From Pontibacter lucknowensis (GTDB lineage: Bacteria > Bacteroidota > Bacteroidia > Cytophagales > Hymenobacteraceae): a stretch of DNA of 64,000 bases. This document shows, piece after piece, positions 26,681 to 34,359 of this stretch. The DNA lies in NCBI RefSeq assembly GCF_900156415.1, contig NZ_FTNM01000001.1:1054001-1118000 (forward strand). Reading direction: 5' to 3'. Position numbers and translations under genes: made by a program. Every line of letters begins with the position of its first letter. Within the stretch, counting starts at the first letter, position 1. A model generated the notes under the pieces. That model ran no database searches and was not told where the DNA came from. It saw nothing but the letters and a program-made list of their open reading frames with translations.

Positions 26681-28537
26681 ATGAACACCCCCCAAAAAGG
26701 AGCAAGAGCAGCCTCCAGCAGAGCAAATCAGGACAAGAAAAGCTTTCGCGAGCAGGTAGGCGCCTTGAAGAACCTGCCCAAATTTTTCCGCCTGATCTGG
26801 GAGACGAGCCGCAGCATGACCATCGGAAACCTGCTGCTGCGCCTTGTCAAATCGGCTATACCGCTCGCCATGCTCTATGTGGGCAAGCTGATCATTGACG
26901 AGGTGATTGGGCTGATCGATGTGTCAGGCGAGCGCGACCTGAGCTTTCTCTGGATGCTGGTTGCAGCGGAACTGGGCTTGGCGGTGCTTTCGGATATCAT
27001 TAACCGGGGCATTACGCTGCTCGACAGTTTGCTCGGAGACCTCTTCTCCAACAGAACCTCCGTGCAACTCATCGAACACGCTGCCCGGCTGGACCTGGCG
27101 CAGTTTGAGGACGCTACTTTCTATGACAAACTTGAACGGGCCCGGCGGCAGACCATCACGCGGGTGGTACTGATGTCGCAGGTGCTCTCGCAGCTGCAGG
27201 ATATGGTGACGATCGGCTTTCTGGCGGTAGGTCTGATTGCGTTCAATCCATGGCTCATCCTGATCTTGCTGGTGGCTGTTATACCTTCTTTTCTGGGCGA
27301 AACGCACTTTAACGAGCGCACCTACTCCCTCTCCCGCTCCTGGACACCCGAGCGCCGCGAACTTGACTACCTGCGCTACATCGGGGCCTCCGACGAAACC
27401 GCTAAAGAGATCAAGACCTTTAACTTGTCAGGGTTTCTGGCCAGTCGCTTCAAAGAGCTCTCGGACCGCTACTATGCCCTGAACAAAAGCCTGATCGTGC
27501 GGAGGGCGGTATGGGGCAGCGCCCTCTCCTCTTTGGGCACATTAGCATATTACGGAGCCTACATTTTCATCCTATTCCAAACGGTGGCAGGAGCTATTAC
27601 AGTGGGTACACTGACCTTTCTGGCGGGTTCGTTTAGTAACATGCGCGGCCTGTTGCAGGGTATCATGACTCGCTTTTCACAGATCGCTGAGAGTGCGCTA
27701 TACCTGCAGGACCTCTTTGATTTTCTGGAGCTCAAGCCGCAGATTACGCCGCCTGTCAATCCTTTGCAAATACCTCGTCCTATACAAGAGGGTTTCACCT
27801 TTGAGGATGTTGGTTTTAAGTACCACAACAGCGAAAAATGGGCCGTGCGGCACCTCTCCTTTCACCTGCGGGCCGGCGAGAAACTGGCATTGGTGGGCGA
27901 GAATGGAGCAGGCAAAACCACCCTGGTCAAGCTGTTGGCCCGACTCTACGAACCCACTGAGGGCCGCATCCTGCTCGATGGTATAGACTTGCGCGAGTAT
28001 GACCTGAACGACCTGCGCCACCAGGTGGGCATCATCTTTCAGGATTATGTGCGCTTTCAGATGACCGCCTCTGACAACATTGCCATCGGCCAGATCAGCA
28101 ACATCAGTGACCGCGACCGCATACAGGGCTCCGCACAGAAAAGCCTGGCCGACCCTGTCATTCAGCGACTGCCTGACGGCTACGAACAGGTGTTGGGCAA
28201 GCGCTTCAACAAAGGCGTAGAGCTATCGGGCGGAGAATGGCAAAAGGTGGCGCTGGCCAGGGCCTACATGCGCGACGCACAGCTGCTCATACTCGACGAG
28301 CCTACCTCCGCCCTTGATGCCCGTGCCGAACACGAGGTGTTCCTGCGCTTCTCCGAACTGATTGCCGGCAAAACCGCCGTGCTCATCTCTCACCGTTTCT
28401 CGACGGTACGCATGGCCGACCGCATTTTGTTTTTGGAGCAAGGGCAACTGAAAGAGCTGGGTTCGCATGAAGAACTCTTGGCGCAGAATGGTAAATACGC
28501 AGAACTCTTCACACTGCAAGCAAAGGGTTATCTGTAA
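26681..28537 (+). CDS. ABC exporter-type transporter (fused permease and ATPase)
   Basis: 618 residues: a six-helix type-I exporter domain (about 40-345) followed by an ATPase domain. Walker A is GENGAGKTT (about 405-413), the Q-loop lies in GIIFQDYVRFQM, the signature is LSGGEWQK, Walker B is LLILDEPTSALD and the H-loop is ISHRFSTV, all intact. Such half-transporters work as dimers to export lipids, peptides or drugs; nothing here indicates the cargo. It is transcribed divergently from the transglutaminase-like gene. The ATG at 26681 is close behind a TATAATTTG-like promoter element. Confidence 0.9.
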   Translation: MNTPQKGARAASSRANQDKKSFREQVGALKNLPKFFRLIWETSRSMTIGNLLLRLVKSAIPLAMLYVGKLIIDEVIGLIDVSGERDLSFLWMLVAAELGLAVLSDIINRGITLLDSLLGDLFSNRTSVQLIEHAARLDLAQFEDATFYDKLERARRQTITRVVLMSQVLSQLQDMVTIGFLAVGLIAFNPWLILILLVAVIPSFLGETHFNERTYSLSRSWTPERRELDYLRYIGASDETAKEIKTFNLSGFLASRFKELSDRYYALNKSLIVRRAVWGSALSSLGTLAYYGAYIFILFQTVAGAITVGTLTFLAGSFSNMRGLLQGIMTRFSQIAESALYLQDLFDFLELKPQITPPVNPLQIPRPIQEGFTFEDVGFKYHNSEKWAVRHLSFHLRAGEKLALVGENGAGKTTLVKLLARLYEPTEGRILLDGIDLREYDLNDLRHQVGIIFQDYVRFQMTASDNIAIGQISNISDRDRIQGSAQKSLADPVIQRLPDGYEQVLGKRFNKGVELSGGEWQKVALARAYMRDAQLLILDEPTSALDARAEHEVFLRFSELIAGKTAVLISHRFSTVRMADRILFLEQGQLKELGSHEELLAQNGKYAELFTLQAKGYL

Positions 28538-28587
28538 GGTATAGGAAAACCGTGTGAGTAGCTACTTCCAATCTGCAATAGGTATAG

Positions 28588-29355
28588 CTACTGCGCTTCT
28601 TTAACACTGTTTTTGCTCAGATCGATTCTGTGATAGATGGCCAGATTGATGATGTGCCTGCTGTAGAACTGATATCCGGATCTGCGCTGCTGGTACCAAT
28701 GCTGATAAGCTGCCTCAAACTCCAGATTATCCAGGATAGCATAGTTTAGGCCAGCATAGACACGGTTTTGATCGAATCTGTTATACAGTATCCTCTTCCC
28801 TGCGTTGACAAGGAGTTCATTGTTCACTTTCAGCTTGAGCGGCTGTTCGCGAATCGCTGTCAGCTTATACTCTATCCCTACCCTATACCTAAACCTGTAA
28901 TTGCTATTATAGCCATTTGTCAGCCTGTCGTCAGAGGCATTTCGGAAATAGCGCTTTTCTGCCCTGTATCGGTGCGCAATGGTCAGGTTGCTTAGGGGTT
29001 GGTTATAGTTAAGTTGAAGGTGTGGCCGGAGTTCCGGGATGGTAAGACGCACCAGGGCATCCGGCTCATTCGGACTTTGGAGGAAATACGTAAAACCTGC
29101 AGATGCTTCCCAGCCCTCCCCTACTTTCCGGCGAATGCTGTTGCGTACCAAAAACTGATGATGCCTGTCAGGATTGAAGAACCGTCGCTCATGCAATTCT
29201 GTGCCAAATGACCATTTGGAATTTAATAAGAGTGTGTTATTATAAGAGTACCAGATCAACTGCTGCTGGGTTACCTGCCGCTGACTAGGCTGGGCCATGG
29301 CGTATGCACCCACCGACAACAGGAGAATAACCAGGAATAAAACGCGTGAGGCCAT
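28588..29355 (-). CDS. DUF2490 outer-membrane-type beta-barrel protein
   Basis: 255 residues from the ATG at 29355 (MASRVLFLVILLLSVGAYAMAQP); the frame extends 7 residues further. After the signal peptide it has the DUF2490 pattern: WYSYNNTLLLNSKWSFGTELHERRFF, then paired strands including HRYRAEKRYF, RFRYRVGIEY and INLAIYHRIDL. It is probably an outer-membrane barrel of about 10-12 strands. Family function is unknown. It converges with the ABC exporter gene. Confidence 0.8.
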   Translation of the reverse strand: MASRVLFLVILLLSVGAYAMAQPSQRQVTQQQLIWYSYNNTLLLNSKWSFGTELHERRFFNPDRHHQFLVRNSIRRKVGEGWEASAGFTYFLQSPNEPDALVRLTIPELRPHLQLNYNQPLSNLTIAHRYRAEKRYFRNASDDRLTNGYNSNYRFRYRVGIEYKLTAIREQPLKLKVNNELLVNAGKRILYNRFDQNRVYAGLNYAILDNLEFEAAYQHWYQQRRSGYQFYSRHIINLAIYHRIDLSKNSVKEAQ

Positions 29356-29385
29356 ATAGAGCGTAAGGATGGGCAAAGTGTTAGA

Positions 29386-29475
29386 TTATTCTTCTTCCGC
29401 CATGAAGTGCCACACCAGTATCACACAGGCCAGACTCAGAATCGCCAGAAAAATCAGGAACAGGTCTTCTCCCAT
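29386..29475 (-). CDS. Candidate 29-residue membrane microprotein
   Basis: ATG at 29475 and TAA at 29386-29388 give a peptide that begins MGEDLFLIFLAILSLACVIL and ends VWHFMAEEE. A single hydrophobic helix is flanked by acidic ends, like known regulatory microproteins (CydX/KdpF style). It lies upstream of the DUF2490 gene on the same strand. Such short frames can arise by chance; the composition is the only support. Confidence 0.35.
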   Translation of the reverse strand: MGEDLFLIFLAILSLACVILVWHFMAEEE

Positions 29476-29525
29476 AGTTACGAAGGTATGGTATAAACAG
29501 TATGTATACGATTAGCCTGCTCTTC

Positions 29526-29541
29526 TGTCCCACGTGGAACA
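29526..29541. other. parS-like palindrome
   Basis: TGTCCCACGTGGAACA differs at two positions from the bacterial parS consensus TGTTNCACGTGAAACA, and at one from the fully symmetrical TGTTCCACGTGGAACA. It is intergenic, between the SLC13 permease stop and the microprotein. A second, perfect site is at 59663-59678. ParB would bind here to organise and segregate the chromosome (inference). Confidence 0.6.
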
Positions 29542-29544
29542 GTA

Positions 29545-31323
29545 TTAAAACGGAAAGAAGAACGGGATGATAAGCGAAGCCAATAACCAAAAAAGAATGT
29601 TCAGGGGCGTGCCTACCCGAAGGTAATCTACAAATTTATAATTGCCCGGCCCGTAAATCATGGTATTGGTCTGGTAACCCATAGGCGTCATGAAGCTTAG
29701 TGAGGCTGCGAAGGTAACCGCCACTAAAAATGGCCGAACGCTTACGCCCATTTCCTTAGCCGCCACTATAGCGATTGGTGCTAGCAAGGCCGCCGTAGCA
29801 TTGTTCGACATGAAGTTGGTGGACATGAACGTGATAAAGAAAAAAGCTGATAGCAAAGCATGCGGCCCATAACTACCGATAGAGTCCACCAGAAAACCTG
29901 AAAGCAGACCGGCGGCTCCTGTCTTTTCCAGCGCAGTACCCATCGAGAGCACTCCAGCCAACATAAAGATCACCTTCCACTCAATGGCTTTGTAGAGTTC
30001 GTCGAGTCGTATACACTTGGTCAGCACCAATAGCACCACACCCACCAGGGCGCTCAGCACAATGTGCGCCAGCCCGGTAGCGGCTGTAAACACAACGCCA
30101 GCTCCTATCAGCAGTACCGGTATGATCTTACTGTAATCGTATTGGCTTCGCTCCGTCTCAGAAATTAGCAGAATGTCCTCATTGTTGCGAAGGTTCAGGG
30201 CCTGGTCTTTGTCGGCGGCAATCAAAAGTACGTCACCGGCCGACAGACGGGTATGGGTAAGCTTTTCGTGCAGAATTTCGTCACGATGTCGTATTGCCAC
30301 CACTGTGGCGCCATGGTTGTGTGCTCTGAAATCAAGCTGCTTCAAGGACTTATCTACCATGTAGGAGTTAGGCGTCACAATCGCTTCGTAAAGCTTTGTG
30401 GAAGTATTGTTCAGGTCTTCTTCTTTTAGCTTCCGCTCTGATTTCAGCTTGATCCCCTTCTCCTCTTTCATCTTTTTGAGCTTCTCCACGTCGCAGCGCA
30501 CCTTCAGCACATCGCCTACACGCAGCATGGTGTAGGGTGTGGCATTCAGCAAATACTTGTCGCGGGTGATCTGCAGCACGTCTATGTCCAGGTTCTGCAC
30601 CAGGCTGGAGCTGCTGAGTGGCATACCTGCCGACGGAGACTCAGGCTGGATAACAATCTCAGTCAGATAGTCACCCATATTAAAATCATCGGTCAGGTCA
30701 TCAGCCAACTTGCGGCTAGGCAGTAAAAAACGACCCGCCAGCAGCATGTACAGCACCCCAATAATCAGGAACCAGACGCCAGCTGCAGTGAGCTCAAACA
30801 TACCGATAGGGGCCTCACCCTGCGCCTCGGCTATACCACTCACCAGGATGTTAGTGGAGGTACCGATAAGCGTGCATACGCCCCCCAGCAGTGCTCCAAA
30901 AGAGAGCGGCATGAGCAATTTGGCCGGGCTGATGCGTGTGTCACGGGCTACTTGTATCACTACGGGCATCAACAGGGCTACTACAGCGGTGTCGTTGATA
31001 AATGCGGAAAGCAGACCTGCCACCAACATAACGGCCAGCAAACAAAGCAGATAATTACGACGACCTACCCGCGTGAGGAGCACCCCTACGCTGCTTAGTG
31101 CGCCCGATTTAAAGATGGCCGTACTGATAACGAACATGCAGGCAACGGTGATGGTGGCTGGATTGCTGAAACCAGCAAGGCCTTCGGCAGGCGTGAGTAT
31201 GCCAAGCACCATGAAAAGAGACATAACCAGAATGGCCGTCGTGTCGATAGAGAGCTTCTCGCTGACGAAAAGCACTACAGCTACCGCTATCACAGACAGA
31301 ACTACGCCAATCTCGTACGTCAT
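29545..31323 (-). CDS. SLC13-family permease with two TrkA-C domains
   Basis: 592 residues from ATG at 31323 (MTYEIGVVLSVIAVAVVLF); the open frame continues upstream to 31407 but that part is not membrane-like. N-terminal helices with the GLAGFSNPATITVACMFV re-entrant motif are followed by a soluble insert (about 190-350) containing two RCK_C/TrkA-C domains (PSAGMPLSSSSLV, DKSLKQLDFRAHNHGATVVAIRH). The second half has the matching SNNATAALLAPIAI motif. Proteins of this build are sodium-coupled anion (sulfate, dicarboxylate) transporters. The specific substrate cannot be told. Confidence 0.9.
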   Translation of the reverse strand: MTYEIGVVLSVIAVAVVLFVSEKLSIDTTAILVMSLFMVLGILTPAEGLAGFSNPATITVACMFVISTAIFKSGALSSVGVLLTRVGRRNYLLCLLAVMLVAGLLSAFINDTAVVALLMPVVIQVARDTRISPAKLLMPLSFGALLGGVCTLIGTSTNILVSGIAEAQGEAPIGMFELTAAGVWFLIIGVLYMLLAGRFLLPSRKLADDLTDDFNMGDYLTEIVIQPESPSAGMPLSSSSLVQNLDIDVLQITRDKYLLNATPYTMLRVGDVLKVRCDVEKLKKMKEEKGIKLKSERKLKEEDLNNTSTKLYEAIVTPNSYMVDKSLKQLDFRAHNHGATVVAIRHRDEILHEKLTHTRLSAGDVLLIAADKDQALNLRNNEDILLISETERSQYDYSKIIPVLLIGAGVVFTAATGLAHIVLSALVGVVLLVLTKCIRLDELYKAIEWKVIFMLAGVLSMGTALEKTGAAGLLSGFLVDSIGSYGPHALLSAFFFITFMSTNFMSNNATAALLAPIAIVAAKEMGVSVRPFLVAVTFAASLSFMTPMGYQTNTMIYGPGNYKFVDYLRVGTPLNILFWLLASLIIPFFFPF

Positions 31324-31512
31324 GCTAGAAAAGTTAAGAACAGGACTGGCCGCATGTGCTGCCAGGCAGAAGGTATAGGCTATACTACCCTGACCGAAAC
31401 GGGACAATTGGTAGCTATAACTACATTTATACCTAAACGGTTACAAAAGATAGGGATAAGCGGATAGGAAAAAAATAGCTGAACAAAAAGAAAATAGAGG
31501 GGAGCTACGGTG

Positions 31513-31944
31513 TTATACCATGGATTCGTTTAGCCACTGCTCTGCGGCTTCGCAGGTTTCGAAGGTATGGAGTGGTAAATGGCTGCGAGATGCTATTTCG
31601 CTTACCTGCAAATTGGCTATTTTGTCAACAGGCATGACATTGGCAATCCGGCTCACTCCGACTGCTTTCATTCTGCGCTGCGATTCTTCGTGCAGACTAT
31701 TGAGTGGCTGCGGGTGGGTGATCATGGTACGCATATCGACGAGAAGAGTAAAGCCTGAAGAGACCAGTTGCAATGCCTTGTCCCAATCATTCAGGAAATC
31801 AGGTACGCTGTCTGCGCTCTTCCAAAAGCCCAATATACTGTAGTAAATTCTGTTCCTGACTCCGTCATAGCCTATCTCGTAGCACTTATTCCGTGCTACA
31901 TACTGCCTGGTGGTTGCGTCGTTATGGTGCGTTTTACTATCCAT
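31513..31944 (-). CDS. STAS/SpoIIAA-like protein
   Basis: 143 residues without signal or membrane segment. The alternating pattern RNRIYYSILGFWKSADSVPDFLNDWDKALQLVSSGFTLLVDMRTM is typical of SpoIIAA-like (STAS-related) domains that mix beta strands with helices. The second half ends in TFETCEAAEQWLNES, the usual last helix of that fold. No phosphorylatable Ser of an anti-anti-sigma factor stands out, so a signalling role is uncertain. It stands alone between the permease and the FAS1 gene. Confidence 0.6.
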   Translation of the reverse strand: MDSKTHHNDATTRQYVARNKCYEIGYDGVRNRIYYSILGFWKSADSVPDFLNDWDKALQLVSSGFTLLVDMRTMITHPQPLNSLHEESQRRMKAVGVSRIANVMPVDKIANLQVSEIASRSHLPLHTFETCEAAEQWLNESMV

Positions 31945-32065
31945 GGGAGGTTCTCGTATAGCATACGCAATTGGTTGCCAAACGCATTATACCTATTCAA
32001 GGATGAATAGGCTGATAAAGGGCAAAATGGTGCAATTCAGAATTCGGACAGGATATCTTCTGTTT

Positions 32066-32539
32066 TTAAGGTTGTAACATTCCTTCCAGTTCGTGCACCA
32101 TACCATTTCGCAAGGTAATGTCTGTCGTGCGCAGCTTCACACCGTTCAGCAGGGTGTTCTCCCTCTTGCGGCACACATACAGTTTTTCTCCTCCATAGGT
32201 CTGCAGGTAGCTCCCTTCTTTAAAGTCTGCACCTGTTAGAGCTCCTTTGACCAGGTGCGCGGCCATCATGGAGCGTATCTTCTCTACAGATTGGCCTTTC
32301 AGTTCTTGCAAACGTGCTTCTGGGGGCATCAATAAGGTATAAGAGGAGCTACCAGAGAGAGCAGGCGCCATACCAGCAGTGGTCAGTAGCTCGGCCAGCA
32401 AGGGCCGCTCGTTGATGACATACTCCATTATAGTGGTCCGCTCCAGGCTGATATTCTGGGCAGCGGCTGGCTTACTAACCAGAAGAAAGGCTAGAATAAG
32501 TACTACTCCAAGGTATATATAATATAGTTTCGATTTCAT
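32066..32539 (-). CDS. Secreted FAS1 (fasciclin) domain protein
   Basis: 157 residues with a signal peptide (VVLILAFLLVSKPAAAQ, cleavage near residue 28). A single FAS1 domain follows, with the H1-like SYTLLMPPEARLQEL and the H2-like HLVKGALTGADF motifs and a closing NGMVHELEGMLQP. FAS1 domains mediate adhesion or protein binding at the cell surface. It is short (one domain) and monocistronic. Confidence 0.78.
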   Translation of the reverse strand: MKSKLYYIYLGVVLILAFLLVSKPAAAQNISLERTTIMEYVINERPLLAELLTTAGMAPALSGSSSYTLLMPPEARLQELKGQSVEKIRSMMAAHLVKGALTGADFKEGSYLQTYGGEKLYVCRKRENTLLNGVKLRTTDITLRNGMVHELEGMLQP

Positions 32540-32640
32540 TCGTACAAATGCTTGTCTTTTGCATTTATACGGAATTCACGACCTATCAGCCTGATTTTAA
32601 GAAAGAAGAATCAGGCCAATAAAGTGCAATTATACTTCCC

Positions 32641-33270
32641 CTATAAAAAAGGCAAACGCCAGTTGCTGATTTGCTCAATAAACAAAGGGCCTGCCTTCGG
32701 TACTAAAGCTAAGCTTATGACCATACCATACACTGCACCATAAAAGTGGGCATCGTGGTTGATGTTATCACCCATGCGCTTACCTTGGAAGTAAGAGTAC
32801 ATCAGGTATAGAATGCCCAGGATGAAGCCAGGTATACAAAGAATAGCATAAAGGCAGATATCCTGCGTCGGGTAAAAGAGAATGCTCGAAAATACAACAG
32901 AAGCAACGCCACCGGAAGCACCTAGGGCACGGTAAGAAGGATCATCGCGATGTTTCAGAAAGGTAGGTATATCAGACACGATAATACCGCCCAGGTAGAT
33001 CAGCATGTAGATCAGGATACCCGTTACATCCCCGAAAATAGCGCTAAACGTCATTTCAACAGCATTTCCGAAGAAAAACAGTGTGAACATGTTGAAGAAC
33101 AGGTGGGTATAGTCGGCGTGCAGGAAACCCGAAGTCAGGAAACGATGCCAGGAATTGTCACGCGCAACAGAATAAGGATGAAAGATCCAGTTCTGCATGA
33201 GCTCGTGATTTTTCCAGGCATACCACGAAATGCCTACTGTAATGATGATCAGGATGACGGTAACGCTCAT
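32641..33270 (-). CDS. Rhomboid family intramembrane serine protease
   Basis: 209 residues with six transmembrane helices. The catalytic Ser lies in LGASGGVASVVF (about 118) and the catalytic His in DAHFYGAVYGMV (about 175). The conserved HADYTHLFFNMFTLFFFG helix carries the oxyanion-hole residues. It is the compact bacterial rhomboid form, unlike the fused one at 15.9-17.5 kb. It lies about 100 bases downstream of the polyprenyl synthase gene on the same strand. Confidence 0.9.
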   Translation of the reverse strand: MSVTVILIIITVGISWYAWKNHELMQNWIFHPYSVARDNSWHRFLTSGFLHADYTHLFFNMFTLFFFGNAVEMTFSAIFGDVTGILIYMLIYLGGIIVSDIPTFLKHRDDPSYRALGASGGVASVVFSSILFYPTQDICLYAILCIPGFILGILYLMYSYFQGKRMGDNINHDAHFYGAVYGMVISLALVPKAGPLFIEQISNWRLPFL

Positions 33271-33377
33271 TTATATAGAGTTTGAGAATTTAGGAGTTTG
33301 TGATTTTAAGAGTTTAGGTAACTGAATTGTAGCGGCGTTATACTGTAATGCTGTTAGGGCTAATACAATCAGCAATT

Positions 33378-34352
33378 CTAGCTATCCCGCTCCATCAATT
33401 GTAGTGCTAAGCCATGTATGGTGGCTTTACGCTCGATTGGTACCTGCACGGCCTCTAAGTGGTACAGTGCCTGCTGGAAGTAGTAATCGATTTGCTGTTC
33501 GGTTTGTTTGCGGATGTTGAGCTGGTCGTACACGGCGGTGATGGCCTGTACCTTTTCCTCGGCCGTATCAGCATCGGTTTTGTCACGCCAGTCGAGGATG
33601 GTTTGCAGTTGCTCGTTGTTGGCTTGCTCCAGTGCAGTCAGCATCAGGAAGGTCTTTTTGTCTGAGAGGATATCACCGCCTACCTGCTTACCAAATTTGT
33701 CTTTGTCGCCATATACATCGAGCAAGTCGTCGCGTAGTTGGAAGGCTATACCTACATTGTCGCCGAATTGCTTCAGGTGCTCGGCGTCGCTGTCAGGGGC
33801 TCCCTGCAGAATGGCTCCCAGTTCCAGACTAAAGCCTAAAAGTACCGCCGTCTTGAGCGTGATCATCTGGATGTACTCCTCAATGCTCACCTGCTGGCGG
33901 CGCTCAAAGTTCATGTCGAGTTGCTGGCCCTCACATACCTCGGCGGCTGTCTTGCTGAAGAGCTGCAGCACCTTGCCCAGTTTGTCGGGGGCTATACCTA
34001 GCATCATTTCGTAGGCGCGTACCAGCATCACGTCACCACTCAGGATAGCGGTGTTGGCATCCCACTTTTCGTGCACGGTGGGGTTGCCGCGGCGCAGTGG
34101 GGCCTTGTCCATGATATCGTCGTGCATGAGCGTGAAGTTGTGGAAAACCTCTACGGCCGCAGCGGGCAATAGCACGTTTTCCACATCATCATCATACATT
34201 TTTGCAGCCAGAAGCACCAGTAAAGGCCTTATTCGCTTTCCGCCCAAGGACATAATATAGCGGATGGGCTCGTACAATTCCGCAGGCTGTTCGCCATAGC
34301 GGAGGGTATTCAGGGTTTGGTTAAGCTGGGTTGAAAGCTGCGTGATATCCAC
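33378..34352 (-). CDS. Polyprenyl (trans-isoprenyl) diphosphate synthase
   Basis: 324 residues. First Asp-rich motif DDIMDKAPLRRG and second Asp-rich motif QLRDDLLDVYGD are intact, with the GGKRIRPLLVLL start region. It condenses isopentenyl diphosphate with an allylic primer to make medium-chain prenyl diphosphates for quinones. The frame starts with GTG at 34352, 7 bases downstream of the rnr stop, so the two are cotranscribed. Chain length cannot be set with confidence. Confidence 0.92.
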   Translation of the reverse strand: MDITQLSTQLNQTLNTLRYGEQPAELYEPIRYIMSLGGKRIRPLLVLLAAKMYDDDVENVLLPAAAVEVFHNFTLMHDDIMDKAPLRRGNPTVHEKWDANTAILSGDVMLVRAYEMMLGIAPDKLGKVLQLFSKTAAEVCEGQQLDMNFERRQQVSIEEYIQMITLKTAVLLGFSLELGAILQGAPDSDAEHLKQFGDNVGIAFQLRDDLLDVYGDKDKFGKQVGGDILSDKKTFLMLTALEQANNEQLQTILDWRDKTDADTAEEKVQAITAVYDQLNIRKQTEQQIDYYFQQALYHLEAVQVPIERKATIHGLALQLMERDS

Positions 34353-34359
34353 AGGGGTG

